Both the position numbers and the translations under genes were made by a program. Shown here in pieces: positions 9,580 to 18,432 of a DNA stretch of 64,000 nucleotides (position 1 is its first letter; each line of letters opens with the position of its first letter). The notes beneath the pieces were generated by a model. The model saw only the letters and a list, made by a program, of their open reading frames with translations, ran no database searches and had not been told where the DNA came from. The stretch covers positions 39,237 through 103,236 of the forward strand of contig JABZFO010000113.1 in NCBI GenBank assembly GCA_014237405.1, given 5' to 3'. This DNA is from Desulfosarcina sp. GTDB lineage: Bacteria; Desulfobacterota; Desulfobacteria; Desulfobacterales; Desulfosarcinaceae.

Positions 9580-10917
9580 ATGGCATTAACCGGTATTCAG
9601 ATTTTTAAACTCCTGCCCAAGACCAACTGCAAGGAATGCGGGGTACCCACCTGTCTTGCCTTTGCCATGAACCTGGCATCCGGCAAGGCCGAGCTGGACG
9701 CCTGCCCCTACGTTTCCGATGAAGCGCGGGAAAAACTCTCCGAAGCCTCTGCACCGCCCATCCGCCCCATCGTGGTGGGCAAGGGCGTCCGCAAAGCTAC
9801 CACCGGTGGAGAGACCGTTCAGTACCGCCATGAAAAAACCTTTTTCAACCCCACCCTGCTGGCGGCCCAGGTGGGCAGCGACATCGCGGCGGCAGACCTG
9901 GAAACCAAACTCAAAGGGTGGAACGCGCTGCAGTTCGAGCGCGTGGGCCTGAATCTGCGGCCGGAACTGGTGGCCGTGAAAGATGTCGGCGGCAGTGCCG
10001 ACGCCTTTGCCGCCGTGGCCAAACAGGTGGCCGAAACGTCGGAATTCAATGTGATTTTGATGACCGAAGACGCCGAGGTGATGAAGGCCGGCGTGGCTGC
10101 CGCCGGCTTCAAGCGCCCACTGATGTATGCGGCCACCGAGGCCAATGTGGACGCCTTTGGCGCCATCGCCAAGGAGAACGACCTTCCCCTGGCCATCAGG
10201 GCCGATTCCATCGAGGGCCTGGTTCCCCTGTCGGACAAGCTCACCGGCATGGGTGTCAAAGACCTGGTGCTCGATCCCGGCTCACGGGAACCCAAACAGT
10301 GCCATCAAGATATGATCGCCATCCGCCGTTCCGCCCTGAAAGACCAGAATCGTACCGTGGGCTTTCCCACCATCGCCTTTCCCTGTGAAATGGCCGACAA
10401 CCTGGATGTGGAGACCATGCTGGGCGCCATGTACGTAGCCAAGTATGGCGGCATCGTGGTGATGTCCGACTTTGCCGGTGAATCTCTGTTCCCGCTGCTG
10501 CTGGAACGTCTCAATATCTACACCGACCCGCAGCGGCCCATGACCGTCACCGAGGGCATCTACCCCATCAACAACCCCGACGAAAACTCGCGGGTGCTGG
10601 TTACTACCAACTTTGCCCTCACCTACTTCATCGTTTCCGGTGAGATCGAGGCCAGCAAAGTGCCCTCCTGGCTGCTTATCAAGGACTCCGAAGGGCTGTC
10701 CGTACTCACCGCCTGGGCGGCCGGCAAGTTCGCCGGCGACGACGTGGGCATGTTCGTGAAAAAGAGCGGCATCACCGACAAGATCAAACATCAGGAAATA
10801 GTCATCCCCGGCTATGCCGCCTCCATCGTGGGCGACGTGGAAGAGGAACTGCCCGGCTGGACCATTACCGTCGGTCCCCGGGAAGCAGCGCACATTCCCG
10901 GTTTCCTCAGAGCGTAA
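9580..10917 (+). CDS. acsC: Corrinoid iron-sulfur protein large subunit (CFeSP gamma)
   Basis: 445 aa, normal length. The N-terminal [4Fe-4S] domain shows Cys17, Cys20, Cys25 and Cys42 (TNCKECGVPTC, then DACPY), which passes electrons to the cobalt during reactivation. The middle is a TIM barrel and the C-terminal part is the cobalamin-binding domain, ending in PGYAASIVGDVEEELPGWTI as in homologues. Together with AcsD it shuttles methyl groups from AcsE to AcsB. Ribosome site AAGGAG lies 8 nt before ATG 9580. No frame defect is seen, and the codon use is G+C-rich like the flanking chromosome. Confidence 0.95.
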   Translation: MALTGIQIFKLLPKTNCKECGVPTCLAFAMNLASGKAELDACPYVSDEAREKLSEASAPPIRPIVVGKGVRKATTGGETVQYRHEKTFFNPTLLAAQVGSDIAAADLETKLKGWNALQFERVGLNLRPELVAVKDVGGSADAFAAVAKQVAETSEFNVILMTEDAEVMKAGVAAAGFKRPLMYAATEANVDAFGAIAKENDLPLAIRADSIEGLVPLSDKLTGMGVKDLVLDPGSREPKQCHQDMIAIRRSALKDQNRTVGFPTIAFPCEMADNLDVETMLGAMYVAKYGGIVVMSDFAGESLFPLLLERLNIYTDPQRPMTVTEGIYPINNPDENSRVLVTTNFALTYFIVSGEIEASKVPSWLLIKDSEGLSVLTAWAAGKFAGDDVGMFVKKSGITDKIKHQEIVIPGYAASIVGDVEEELPGWTITVGPREAAHIPGFLRA

Positions 10918-10932
10918 CCGCTGTTTGATCTA

Positions 10933-11000
10933 ACGGTCAGGGCCGAAAGGCGTCGAATATGCCGGTCCTGACCGTCGTTTCCTGGCCGGCACGCCGGCCA
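10933..11000 (+). other. Two intercistronic hairpins between acsC and acsE
   Basis: The first pairs ACGGTCAGG (10933-10941) with CCTGACCGT (10967-10975). The second is a perfect TGGCCGGC-AC-GCCGGCCA palindrome at 10983-11000. No T-tracts follow, so these are probably mRNA stability or differential-expression elements within the operon. Confidence 0.5.
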
Positions 11001-11076
11001 TCATGTTGGCAATAGCGTCATCCGTGGCCGGAACACTGGCCGGAGCATGATGCCGAGAAAAAGAAAGGAAGGTCGT

Positions 11077-11866
11077 ATGCTACTAATCGGCGAGAGTTTG
11101 AATGTCATTTCAACAAAGATCGGCCGCGCCTACAAGGAGCGGGATCCCAAGCCGATCCAGGAAGAGGCCCTTTTCCAGAAGGAAAAGCGAATGGACTATA
11201 TCGAATATCGATGCCATAGAAGCGGCACTGAAGGTGATCAAGCAGATCCCCGACGGAACACCCCATATCGTCAACTCCATCATGTGCCGCCCCGAGCGCT
11301 ACGAGCGCATGGTGCCCATCGCCGCCGAGTACAACGCGGACTTCATCGCCCTCATGTGGGGCCCCGAGGGCCTGCCCCGCGATGAAAACGAGCGCGCCGC
11401 CCTGTGCGTCGAACTGCTCTATTTCGCCAACGAAGCCGGCATCCCCAACGAGAAGATCTGGGTGGACGGCATCGTAACCCCGGTAAACATCCAGCAGCCC
11501 CAGGCCATCAGCCTCATGGAGTTCCAGCAGATGATTCCGGATATGTCCCCGGGGGCAAAAAGCACCTGCGGTCTTTCCAATATCTCCAACGGCCCCCCCG
11601 AACACCTGCGCCCCATCCTGAACCAGACCTTCATGGTCATGCTGGAAAAATGCGGCATGCTGTCCGTCATCTCCGATCCCAGGGATGAACAGCTGACCGC
11701 CATCGCCAAGGGTGAGCGCCAGGACATCGTGGACCTGATCTACGGCATGCTGGACGGCACCGACCCCGACCGCGCCAGTCTCTCCAAAGAGATGCTGGAC
11801 TACGCCAAAACCGTGGATGTCATCCTCGGCAAAGCCCTGTACTCGGACTCCTGGCTGGAAATCTAA
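11077..11866 (+). CDS. acsE: Methyltetrahydrofolate:corrinoid iron-sulfur protein methyltransferase, internally deleted and frameshifted
   Basis: AcsE (MeTr) moves the methyl group from CH3-H4folate to the Co(I) of CFeSP. ATG 11077 follows AAGGAAGG and reads MLLIGESLNVISTKIGRAYK, ERDPKPIQEEA and KRMDYI; at about 11203 the frame is lost, and the homologous sequence resumes at NIDAIEAALKVIKQIPDGTP in the +1 frame and runs to 11866. Family members have roughly 35-40 residues between these pieces, including the folate-binding LNIG or LNVGP segment, so about 105-120 nt are absent. The remaining barrel (INSIM-type VNSIMCRPERYE, STCGLSNISNGPPEHLRP) is well conserved. Both deletion edges carry ATATCGA, a possible slippage or misassembly point. 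As sequenced it would not make a working enzyme. Confidence 0.8.
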
Positions 11867-11891
11867 GCCTCGGGTGCATCTTTTCAAAATG

Positions 11892-11927
11892 AAAAAAGCC
11901 CCTTCCAGACTGGAAGGGGCTTTTTTT
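11892..11927. terminator. Bidirectional rho-independent terminator between acsE and the redox operon
   Basis: Perfect 11-bp stem AGCCCCTTCCA / TGGAAGGGGCT with loop GAC, preceded by A6 and followed by T7, so it can stop both converging transcripts. The minus-strand gene's TAA overlaps its far edge (11926-11928). Confidence 0.93.
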
Positions 11928-12735
11928 ATTCAGGCAACTTTTCATTTTTCGGCTTGTAGCCGTGAGGTTTGGAAAAAACCGGCGCGGTTAAACGCTGGGT
12001 TTTTCTCGAATAGAGTTTGGCGCATGTGGGACAATACTGGTGATGATTCTTAACATCGGGATGTTCCTTGGCATGCTCCTGCTTCTCTACGTGCTGCAGG
12101 AACTTCGGTGTCGCAAACAGCCTCCCGCACATTTCACATCGCTCCAGCGGGTGGCGGCCAATCACTTCATCCCGGATCATGATGGTTCTCACATTGCCCT
12201 TATCCACCAATTGGATGGCCCCGGTGGGGCAGATATTGGCGCAGGTGCCGCACCCGATGCAGGTCCCCTCCTCCCGTGGCGCCACATAATTAATGCCCTT
12301 CCGCTTGACTATTTTCAACGCCTGCGCACCGATGATCTCCCGGCAAACCCGAACGCACAGGCGGCAACGGATGCAGCCGTCCGGAATCACCCCGGTGATC
12401 AAATTGAACTCCTCGCCGATCTCGATAATCCGCTGCGACCGAGGCGCCATCTTCAGGAGATTGCCGATGGCCAGATTCCGCATTTTGTAGATCATGGCGC
12501 TTTCGGTGACCACTTCCATCCCATCCCGGGTTTTGATGGCACAGGAGAGCTTGGTCGTTGGCGGCTCGTCTCCGACTCTTACCTCCACGACGCAGAGTTT
12601 ACACGAGGCCGCCGGCGTCAACGCATGGTGAAAGCACATGCTCGGAATTTTGAATCCTTTTTCGGTCAGCACCGTCAGCAGCCTCACCCCTTTTTCGACT
12701 TCAAATTCCTGACCGTTAACCTTGATCTTCGCCAT
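11926..12735 (-). CDS. NuoG N-terminus-like [2Fe-2S]/[4Fe-4S] electron-transfer subunit with zinc-ribbon tail
   Basis: About 269 aa from ATG 12735 (behind GGGAGA; the longer frame adds no conserved sequence). The N-terminus is a [2Fe-2S] ferredoxin domain (SMCFHHALTPAASCKLC), then a His/Cys-type NuoG-like segment, then two [4Fe-4S] sets (CIRCRLCVRVC and CIGCGTCANICP), and finally a cysteine-pair module (CEMCG ... CPTC) likely to bind zinc or iron. The same three-part C-terminus is found in the proteins at 15819-16625 and 12978-15140. Last gene of a nine-gene operon; probably a small electron-wiring subunit of a soluble NAD(P)-linked oxidoreductase complex. Confidence 0.85.
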   Translation of the reverse strand: MAKIKVNGQEFEVEKGVRLLTVLTEKGFKIPSMCFHHALTPAASCKLCVVEVRVGDEPPTTKLSCAIKTRDGMEVVTESAMIYKMRNLAIGNLLKMAPRSQRIIEIGEEFNLITGVIPDGCIRCRLCVRVCREIIGAQALKIVKRKGINYVAPREEGTCIGCGTCANICPTGAIQLVDKGNVRTIMIRDEVIGRHPLERCEMCGRLFATPKFLQHVEKQEHAKEHPDVKNHHQYCPTCAKLYSRKTQRLTAPVFSKPHGYKPKNEKLPE

Positions 12736-12746
12736 GGGTATTCTCC

Positions 12747-12956
12747 CTATTCTTTCAGCCTGCGCAGACAATCCTGGGGTAAGCGATGGGTGCCCTTATC
12801 GACCAGGCTCACTTCAACCAACGCATCCGGATCGTTGATTGCCGAATCCGGATCAGTGATGATGCCATGCAGCCCGACGAATTCGTCCATATAGTCCTGC
12901 CAGCTCTCATCTGTTGATTTTTTAAATATTTCGACCTTTTCACCTCTTCGAAACAT
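12747..12956 (-). CDS. Small conserved protein of the redox operon
   Basis: 69 aa with a clear ribosome site GGAGG six nt before ATG 12956, tightly placed between two iron-sulfur genes (11 nt and 21 nt gaps), so it is a real member of the operon. It is acidic in the middle and begins FRRGEKVEIFKK; the predicted make-up (short strands, G and V-rich) would suit a small SH3-like barrel. No cysteines, so it is not itself a redox carrier. I do not recognise the family; an assembly or chaperone role is only a guess from context. Confidence 0.7.
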   Translation of the reverse strand: MFRRGEKVEIFKKSTDESWQDYMDEFVGLHGIITDPDSAINDPDALVEVSLVDKGTHRLPQDCLRRLKE

Positions 12957-12977
12957 GTTGACCTCCGTTGTTGCAGG

Positions 12978-15140
12978 TTAGCGTATCGGGATAATCTCCT
13001 CGTTATGCTTCTTGGCGGTCTTTTTACGGGCACATGCCATGCAGATCGCCCGTCCATCCACCACCGTGGCGATCCCTTTCAGCCGACGGGTGATATAGTC
13101 ATGATATTTGGCAGGGCCCAGGGCGGTGCCGCACTGGGCGCAATACTCCAGCTTCAGGCGGTTCAATACGGTTCCGCACAGCGACAGAATTCGTTCTCCA
13201 CCCACATCTTTGATCTGCATCGCGCCATTGGGGCAGTTTTCTGCACAGGCGCCACAGGTAATGCAGCGGTCAGCCGTATCTCTAAAATCGGTCTTAACCG
13301 GATGGTCAAAATCCAGGTAGCCAAGCTGAAGCGCATTAATTCCCATTTTGTCTCTACAGACATCCACACAGGCCCCACATCGGCGGCACACATCGCATCG
13401 CAGGCAGCGGCGGGCCTCTTCACGGACCTGGTTTTCCGAGTATCCCAACTCCACCTGTTGAAAGGTCACCCGTCTCCTGTTGTAGTTGAGCAGGCTCATT
13501 TCCGGTTTCTTCAGGTTCATTTTTGTGCTGGCCGGCACCTCCAGAAAATCGAGGCGGGCACGGCGTACCGGTACCGGCGGCATGCTCGGCTGTGGAATGC
13601 CTAAAAGGTAACGATCGATGGCCTGGGCAGCCTTTTTACCGCCGCCGATGGCCTCCACTACCGTTGCCGGCCCCAGCACGGCATCACCGGCGGAGAAAAC
13701 CCCAGGCGTGGAGGTCTCCATGCAGGCGCGGTTGACATCAATGGTGTTGCGCCGGGTCCATTTCAGCCCGGTGAGGCTTTCCATACACTCATTGTCCACA
13801 CGCTGGCCGATGGCGGGGATCACCACATCGGTTTCGATGGTATATTCGCTTCCCTCAATGGGCACCGGGTATTTACGGTCACTCCCCGCTTTGGCCACCA
13901 GTTCGGCTCTCAGGCAGCGAAGGCCGGTAACGCGGCCGTTTTCACCGATGATTTTCACCGGAACGGTGAGAAACGACATGGCAATATCTTCTTCTTCGGC
14001 CTGCTCGACCTCTTCCGGATCAGCCGGCATCTCTGAGTGGGTTCGGCGATAGGCGATCGTCACCTCTTCACATCCCAGCCGGACGCAGGTTCTGGCCGCA
14101 TCGATGGCCACGTTGCCGCCACCGATGATCACCACCCGCTTGCCCGGGGCATGGCGCTCACCGAGGGCGACATTTTTTAAGATGTCGATGGCATCCAGCA
14201 CCTGGGGGTAGTCGTTTTCCCCTGGAATGCCTAAATGGTAAGGTTTATGGGCACCGATGGTGAAGAGAAAGGCTTCATACCCTTCGTCTTTAAGCTGCTG
14301 AAGGGTGATGTCCGTGCCGAATCGCGTATTATAGGCAAAAGTCACGCCCAGATCTTCGATCATGGCGACCTCCCGATCGATCACCTCCCGGGGCAGGCGG
14401 TATCGGGGAATGCCCACCATCATCATACCGCCGGCCACCGGCAGCGCTTCAAACACCTTCACCGTGTACCCTTTCAGCGCCAGATAATAGGCCGCACTCA
14501 TACCGGCCGGACCGGCACCGATTACGGCCACCTTTTTACCTTGATCAGGTGCCTTCTCGGGATTCTTGTATTGCCGGTCCGACATGGCCCGTTCGGCGGC
14601 ATACGCCTTTAGAAATTTGATCGAAATCGGCGTATCTATTCTTGCTCGGACACACATGAATTCACAGGGGCGGGTGCAGACCAGTCCGCACACCCATGGA
14701 AACGGGTTATCCTTGCGGATGATATCGATGGCCTCTGCATCACGGCCCATACCGATCAGGGTCACATAGGAGGGGACATCGATACCTGCCGGACAGGCCG
14801 TCTGACAGGGCGCCGGTGCCAGGAGAATGCACTCCCCGGTGGTACAATTATGCGTTTTCACGTGACTGGCAAAGGTTTCCGCGTTTTCCTGAATGGTGGA
14901 TTGCACAAACTTGCCGGTTTCCATACTCACGGCGTCGGACCCCTTTTCCACCAGTTCCCGGGCCAGGTCGTCGATGGCGGACAAATGATCGTCCCCGGCC
15001 CGTCCCCAGGCAATGTCATCTGTCAGTACCAGAATCTCTTCGGCGAGCCGGCGGCAATATGGATCCACCAGGCGGTTGGCATCAAGCGTCTCTTTCAATT
15101 GGACAATAGCGCTGTGTACCGGACATTTTCCAGCGATCAT
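12978..15140 (-). CDS. GltD-like FAD/NAD(P) oxidoreductase with extra C-terminal iron-sulfur module
   Basis: 720 aa. An N-terminal helical region is followed by the GltD/NfnB-type cluster-binding segment (CQTACPAGIDVP, WVCGLVCTRPCEFMC). The FAD motif is VAVIGAGPAGMSAAYYLA and the NAD(P)H motif VVIIGGGNVAIDAARTC; the closing FAD motif is GVFSAGDAVLGPATVVEAIG. After residue ~570 come two [4Fe-4S] sets (CRRCGACVDVC, CITCGACAENCP) and a CAQCG ... CMAC pair. It is likely to take or give electrons with NADPH or NADH and to exchange them with the NuoEFG-like subunits; related proteins include SfrB and NfnB. The operon suggests an electron-confurcating or bifurcating assembly, which is inference. A few nt of spacing separate it from its neighbours. 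Confidence 0.88.
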   Translation of the reverse strand: MIAGKCPVHSAIVQLKETLDANRLVDPYCRRLAEEILVLTDDIAWGRAGDDHLSAIDDLARELVEKGSDAVSMETGKFVQSTIQENAETFASHVKTHNCTTGECILLAPAPCQTACPAGIDVPSYVTLIGMGRDAEAIDIIRKDNPFPWVCGLVCTRPCEFMCVRARIDTPISIKFLKAYAAERAMSDRQYKNPEKAPDQGKKVAVIGAGPAGMSAAYYLALKGYTVKVFEALPVAGGMMMVGIPRYRLPREVIDREVAMIEDLGVTFAYNTRFGTDITLQQLKDEGYEAFLFTIGAHKPYHLGIPGENDYPQVLDAIDILKNVALGERHAPGKRVVIIGGGNVAIDAARTCVRLGCEEVTIAYRRTHSEMPADPEEVEQAEEEDIAMSFLTVPVKIIGENGRVTGLRCLRAELVAKAGSDRKYPVPIEGSEYTIETDVVIPAIGQRVDNECMESLTGLKWTRRNTIDVNRACMETSTPGVFSAGDAVLGPATVVEAIGGGKKAAQAIDRYLLGIPQPSMPPVPVRRARLDFLEVPASTKMNLKKPEMSLLNYNRRRVTFQQVELGYSENQVREEARRCLRCDVCRRCGACVDVCRDKMGINALQLGYLDFDHPVKTDFRDTADRCITCGACAENCPNGAMQIKDVGGERILSLCGTVLNRLKLEYCAQCGTALGPAKYHDYITRRLKGIATVVDGRAICMACARKKTAKKHNEEIIPIR

Positions 15141-15245
15141 AGCAGGTTACCTCATTTGTTGGACTCGGGGCCACCGGATACCTCCGGCATCCACTCATCG
15201 TAAAACCGAAGGATCGGAAAACAGCCCGTTCAGAATCTCATGGCA

Positions 15246-15746
15246 TTATTGCGCAGCTTCCAACCGGGCATGTCTTTCTCGTTTGATGGGATTGATATTT
15301 TCGGCCACATCGAAATGGAGACAGCCGGTGGTGCATACCGCTACACACGCCGGTTCCAAGCCGGCATCCAGTCGGTCCATGCACAGATCACACTTGACCA
15401 CCCGGCCGCGACTGGGGTCCCATTGGGGTGCACCCCATGGACATGCCGAAATACAGCTTTTGCACCCGACGCACAGGTCATGATTGACAAATACGATCCC
15501 GTCCTTGGCTCTGCGCTGCATGGCCCCTGCCGGACAGGCCTCGATGCACCAGGGTTTCTCACAGTGAAAGCAACCCACATAGATATAGGCCGCTTCCGGC
15601 TGTCCGTTCACCATCCTGGGCCCCACTTCTATAATCTCGCAGAGTTTCGGCCCAACCGGCAGCGATTTATTGCTTTTGCATTGAATTTCACAGGAGTGGC
15701 ATCCGATGCATTTGTCCGTGTCCTGATAGAGATGATATTTGCTCAT
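15246..15746 (-). CDS. HycB/CooF-type four-cluster ferredoxin subunit (second copy)
   Basis: 166 aa from ATG 15746 (an AAGGAG lies 12 nt upstream; the in-frame upstream ATG overlaps that site). Four [4Fe-4S] motifs are visible: CIGCHSCEIQC, CFHCEKPWCIEAC, CVGCKSCISACP and CDLC ... CVAVC. Proteins of this kind carry electrons between a catalytic molybdopterin or hydrogenase subunit and other carriers. It is a close paralogue of the protein at 19145-19648, with nearly the same motif spacing and surrounding residues (SKYYL/SKYHL start, DPxxGxVVKCDxCMDR). One copy probably serves the molybdopterin subunit, the other the GltD-like flavoprotein. Confidence 0.9.
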   Translation of the reverse strand: MSKYHLYQDTDKCIGCHSCEIQCKSNKSLPVGPKLCEIIEVGPRMVNGQPEAAYIYVGCFHCEKPWCIEACPAGAMQRRAKDGIVFVNHDLCVGCKSCISACPWGAPQWDPSRGRVVKCDLCMDRLDAGLEPACVAVCTTGCLHFDVAENINPIKRERHARLEAAQ

Positions 15747-15818
15747 TAGGCTTTTCGACTCCTTCATGCGGGGTAAAGCGGATAGGGCCGCATCCAAAAT
15801 AAAGAAAAGGTTATTCCC

Positions 15819-16625
15819 TCAAACAACAAAGGGCATGGCGCCGCCCCCAAAGGGGACATTGACCGGCGAGGGGCGCTCTTTGTTCTTAACGCATTCCGGG
15901 CAGATATAATCCACCAGTTCCAGTCCTTTTGTTTTGTATGCCCGCTCATTGATGCGATCCAAATATTTTTTAGGGGCAAAGGGACGGCCGCACTCAGTGC
16001 ACTTCTCCAACTTGAATCGGGCGATGACCTGCCCCCACGTGTAAATTTTTCGCTCATCACCCCGATCCTCGATCCGAATCGCACCGGTCGGGCAAACCTG
16101 GGCACAGGATCCGCACCCGATGCAGTATTCCGACAATCGTTCAAAATCCGTGGTCACCTTCCGGTCATAGCCCCGGTTGACCCAGCACAGGGCATAGGCG
16201 CCGATTTTATCCCGGCAGACCCGAACACATCGCCCACACCGCACGCAATCGTCTTCTTCACCGGTTCGGAAACGGCTGGTGGCGACGCCGCATTTACCGG
16301 CAAGGTCCAGCAGTTCTTTACTGTAAGGGGAGCGCCCCAGCAGCAGCTCGATAATCAGGCGGCGATCTCTACGAATCCGCTTGGTTTCGGTCTCCACAAT
16401 CAGGCCCTCTTTAACTTCCTGAATACAGGATACACGGATAGAATGCCGGATGGCTCCGCTGACTTCAACGATGCAAAGCCGGCAGGTGCCTTCGGGTTCC
16501 AGGGCTTCATGATGACAAAGCGTGGGGATAAAAATCCCTTCGTTTTTAGCCGCCTCCAGTACGGTCATCCCTTCCGGAGCCTGAATCTCACGGCCGTTGA
16601 TTGTCAGATTGACCAGTGTTGCCAT
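15819..16625 (-). CDS. NuoG N-terminus-like [2Fe-2S]/[4Fe-4S] subunit (HndD/HoxU-like)
   Basis: 268 aa from ATG 16625 behind AGGAGA. A [2Fe-2S] domain (TLCHHEALEPEGTCRLC) is followed by two [4Fe-4S] sets (CVRCGRCVRVC, CIGCGSCAQVCP) and a CTECG ... CPEC module. It lies 10 nt after the NuoF-like gene, the usual NuoE-NuoF-NuoG order of soluble NAD-reducing modules. It would collect electrons from the FMN subunit and hand them to the ferredoxin-like and catalytic subunits. It is a clear paralogue of the gene at 11926-12735. Confidence 0.88.
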   Translation of the reverse strand: MATLVNLTINGREIQAPEGMTVLEAAKNEGIFIPTLCHHEALEPEGTCRLCIVEVSGAIRHSIRVSCIQEVKEGLIVETETKRIRRDRRLIIELLLGRSPYSKELLDLAGKCGVATSRFRTGEEDDCVRCGRCVRVCRDKIGAYALCWVNRGYDRKVTTDFERLSEYCIGCGSCAQVCPTGAIRIEDRGDERKIYTWGQVIARFKLEKCTECGRPFAPKKYLDRINERAYKTKGLELVDYICPECVKNKERPSPVNVPFGGGAMPFVV

Positions 16626-16635
16626 GGATAATCTC

Positions 16636-18417
16636 CTATCCTTTCTGGACCGCGTCGAACTTGCACCCTTCGTAGCATACGCGGCATTTGACGCATTTTT
16701 CCTGATCGATATAATGCGGTTCTTTCTTCTCGCCGGATATGGCACCGGTGGGACAGTTTCTCGCGCAAATGGTGCATCCGGTGCATTTTGCCTCGTCGAT
16801 GGTAAAGGTGGTGAGTGCCTTGCACACCCCGGCCGGACATTTCTTGTTTACAATATGGGCCTCATACTCTTCGCGGAAGTACTGCAATGTGGACAGCACG
16901 GAATTAGGGGCACTGGTGCCCAATGCGCAGAGCGAGGCATCCTGCATCATCAGGGAAAGTTCTTCCAGCATGTCGATGTGCTCGGGTGTTCCTTTTCCTT
17001 CGGTGATCTCCGTGAGCAGTCTCACCATCTGGGCCGTCCCTTCCCGGCATGGGGTGCATTGGCCGCAGCCCTCGTCTTTGCAGAACTGCAGAAAATATTT
17101 GGCCATATCCACCATGCAGGTGTCCTCATCCAGGACGATCATGCCTCCGGAACCCATCATGGATCCGGCCTTGCTCAGGTTCTCGTAGTCCACCGGCATA
17201 TCCAGGTGGCTGGCCGGAATACAACCTCCGGAAGGGCCACCGGTCTGGACCGCCTTGAAGGCTTTTTTCTTGGGGATCCCACCACCGATCTTGTAGATGA
17301 TGTCCCTTAGCGGAATACCCATGGGCACTTCCACCAAACCGGTATTGTTGATTTTGCCGACCAGGGAAAAAATTTTGGTTCCCTTGCTGGTCTCCGTGCC
17401 GATACCCGCGTACCACTGGGCGCCCTTATCGATAATCAGCGGAACATTGGCCCAGGTTTCCACGTTGTTCAGATTGCTGGGTTTGCCCCACAGGCCCCTG
17501 TCCGTGGTATGGACGTATTTGGGTCGCGGTTCACCGGCCCGATCTTCAATGGAGGTCATCAGGGCCGTGGACTCTCCGCAGACAAAGGCACCGGCACCCA
17601 ACACGACCTTGATTTCGAAGTTGACATCCGTCCCGAAGATTTTTTCTCCAAGAAAATGATGCTCCCGGGCCTGATCCAACGCCATGCGCAGCCGCGCCAC
17701 CGCCAGCGGATACTCCGCACGAATGTAAACATAGCCCTCCTCAGAGCCGATGGCATGGGCACCGATGATCATTCCCTCGATGACGGCGTGGGGATTACCC
17801 TCGACGATGGATCGGTCCATAAAGGCCCCCGGATCCCCCTCGTCCGCGTTGCACAACACATATTTTATCGTTCCGGGTGCCCGGCGGCAACTCTCCCACT
17901 TGATGCCAGCGGGGAACCCACCGCCACCCCTTCCCCGCAATCCGGACGCCTTGATGTCGGCAATGATCTGTTCCGGATCCATTTTCAGGGCTTTGCGTAC
18001 CGCATGGTAACCGCCGGCGTCCATGTACTCGTCGATGGATTCGGGATCGATCTGTCCGCAGTTGGCCAGCACCAGCTTTTTCTGCAGGCTGTGAAAATCA
18101 TGGTAGTCTTTTTTGACCAGCCATTTGGACACCGGCTTGCCGCCGATAATATGTTCCTCCACAATCTTGATCGCTTTTTCCGGCGTAACGAACTGGTATG
18201 TCTCGGTCTGGCCATTGACGGCGACATCCACGAGCACATCTTTGGCACAAAACCCGCGGCACCCAACCTTGTGGGTTCTCGGGGTAAATTTGGCATCCAG
18301 ACTCTTTTCCGTGAAAGCCGACTGAAAGGCCTCGATAACTTTGTATCCACCGGCGGCAACACCACCGGTGCCTGTGCAGATACTGACAACGATATCCTTG
18401 CTTGCTTTTTTCGCCAT
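16636..18417 (-). CDS. NuoF/HndC-like FMN- and NAD(H)-binding subunit
   Basis: 593 aa. The N-terminal ~110 residues form a thioredoxin-like [2Fe-2S] domain (CTGTGG ... VGCRGFC). The NuoF core shows the FMN/NADH glycine loop GLRGRGGGGFPAGIKWE, GAFVCGESTAL and the N3-type cluster GCGQCTPCREGT. The C-terminus adds two [4Fe-4S] sets (CTGCTICARNCPTGAIS, CVKCRVCYEGC). This architecture is that of HndC/HydB/FdhB flavin subunits, which exchange electrons with NAD(P)H and are found in bifurcating hydrogenases and formate dehydrogenases. It sits 15 nt downstream of the NuoE-like gene. Cytoplasmic. Confidence 0.93.
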   Translation of the reverse strand: MAKKASKDIVVSICTGTGGVAAGGYKVIEAFQSAFTEKSLDAKFTPRTHKVGCRGFCAKDVLVDVAVNGQTETYQFVTPEKAIKIVEEHIIGGKPVSKWLVKKDYHDFHSLQKKLVLANCGQIDPESIDEYMDAGGYHAVRKALKMDPEQIIADIKASGLRGRGGGGFPAGIKWESCRRAPGTIKYVLCNADEGDPGAFMDRSIVEGNPHAVIEGMIIGAHAIGSEEGYVYIRAEYPLAVARLRMALDQAREHHFLGEKIFGTDVNFEIKVVLGAGAFVCGESTALMTSIEDRAGEPRPKYVHTTDRGLWGKPSNLNNVETWANVPLIIDKGAQWYAGIGTETSKGTKIFSLVGKINNTGLVEVPMGIPLRDIIYKIGGGIPKKKAFKAVQTGGPSGGCIPASHLDMPVDYENLSKAGSMMGSGGMIVLDEDTCMVDMAKYFLQFCKDEGCGQCTPCREGTAQMVRLLTEITEGKGTPEHIDMLEELSLMMQDASLCALGTSAPNSVLSTLQYFREEYEAHIVNKKCPAGVCKALTTFTIDEAKCTGCTICARNCPTGAISGEKKEPHYIDQEKCVKCRVCYEGCKFDAVQKG

Positions 18418-18432
18418 AGTGAGAACCCCGGT

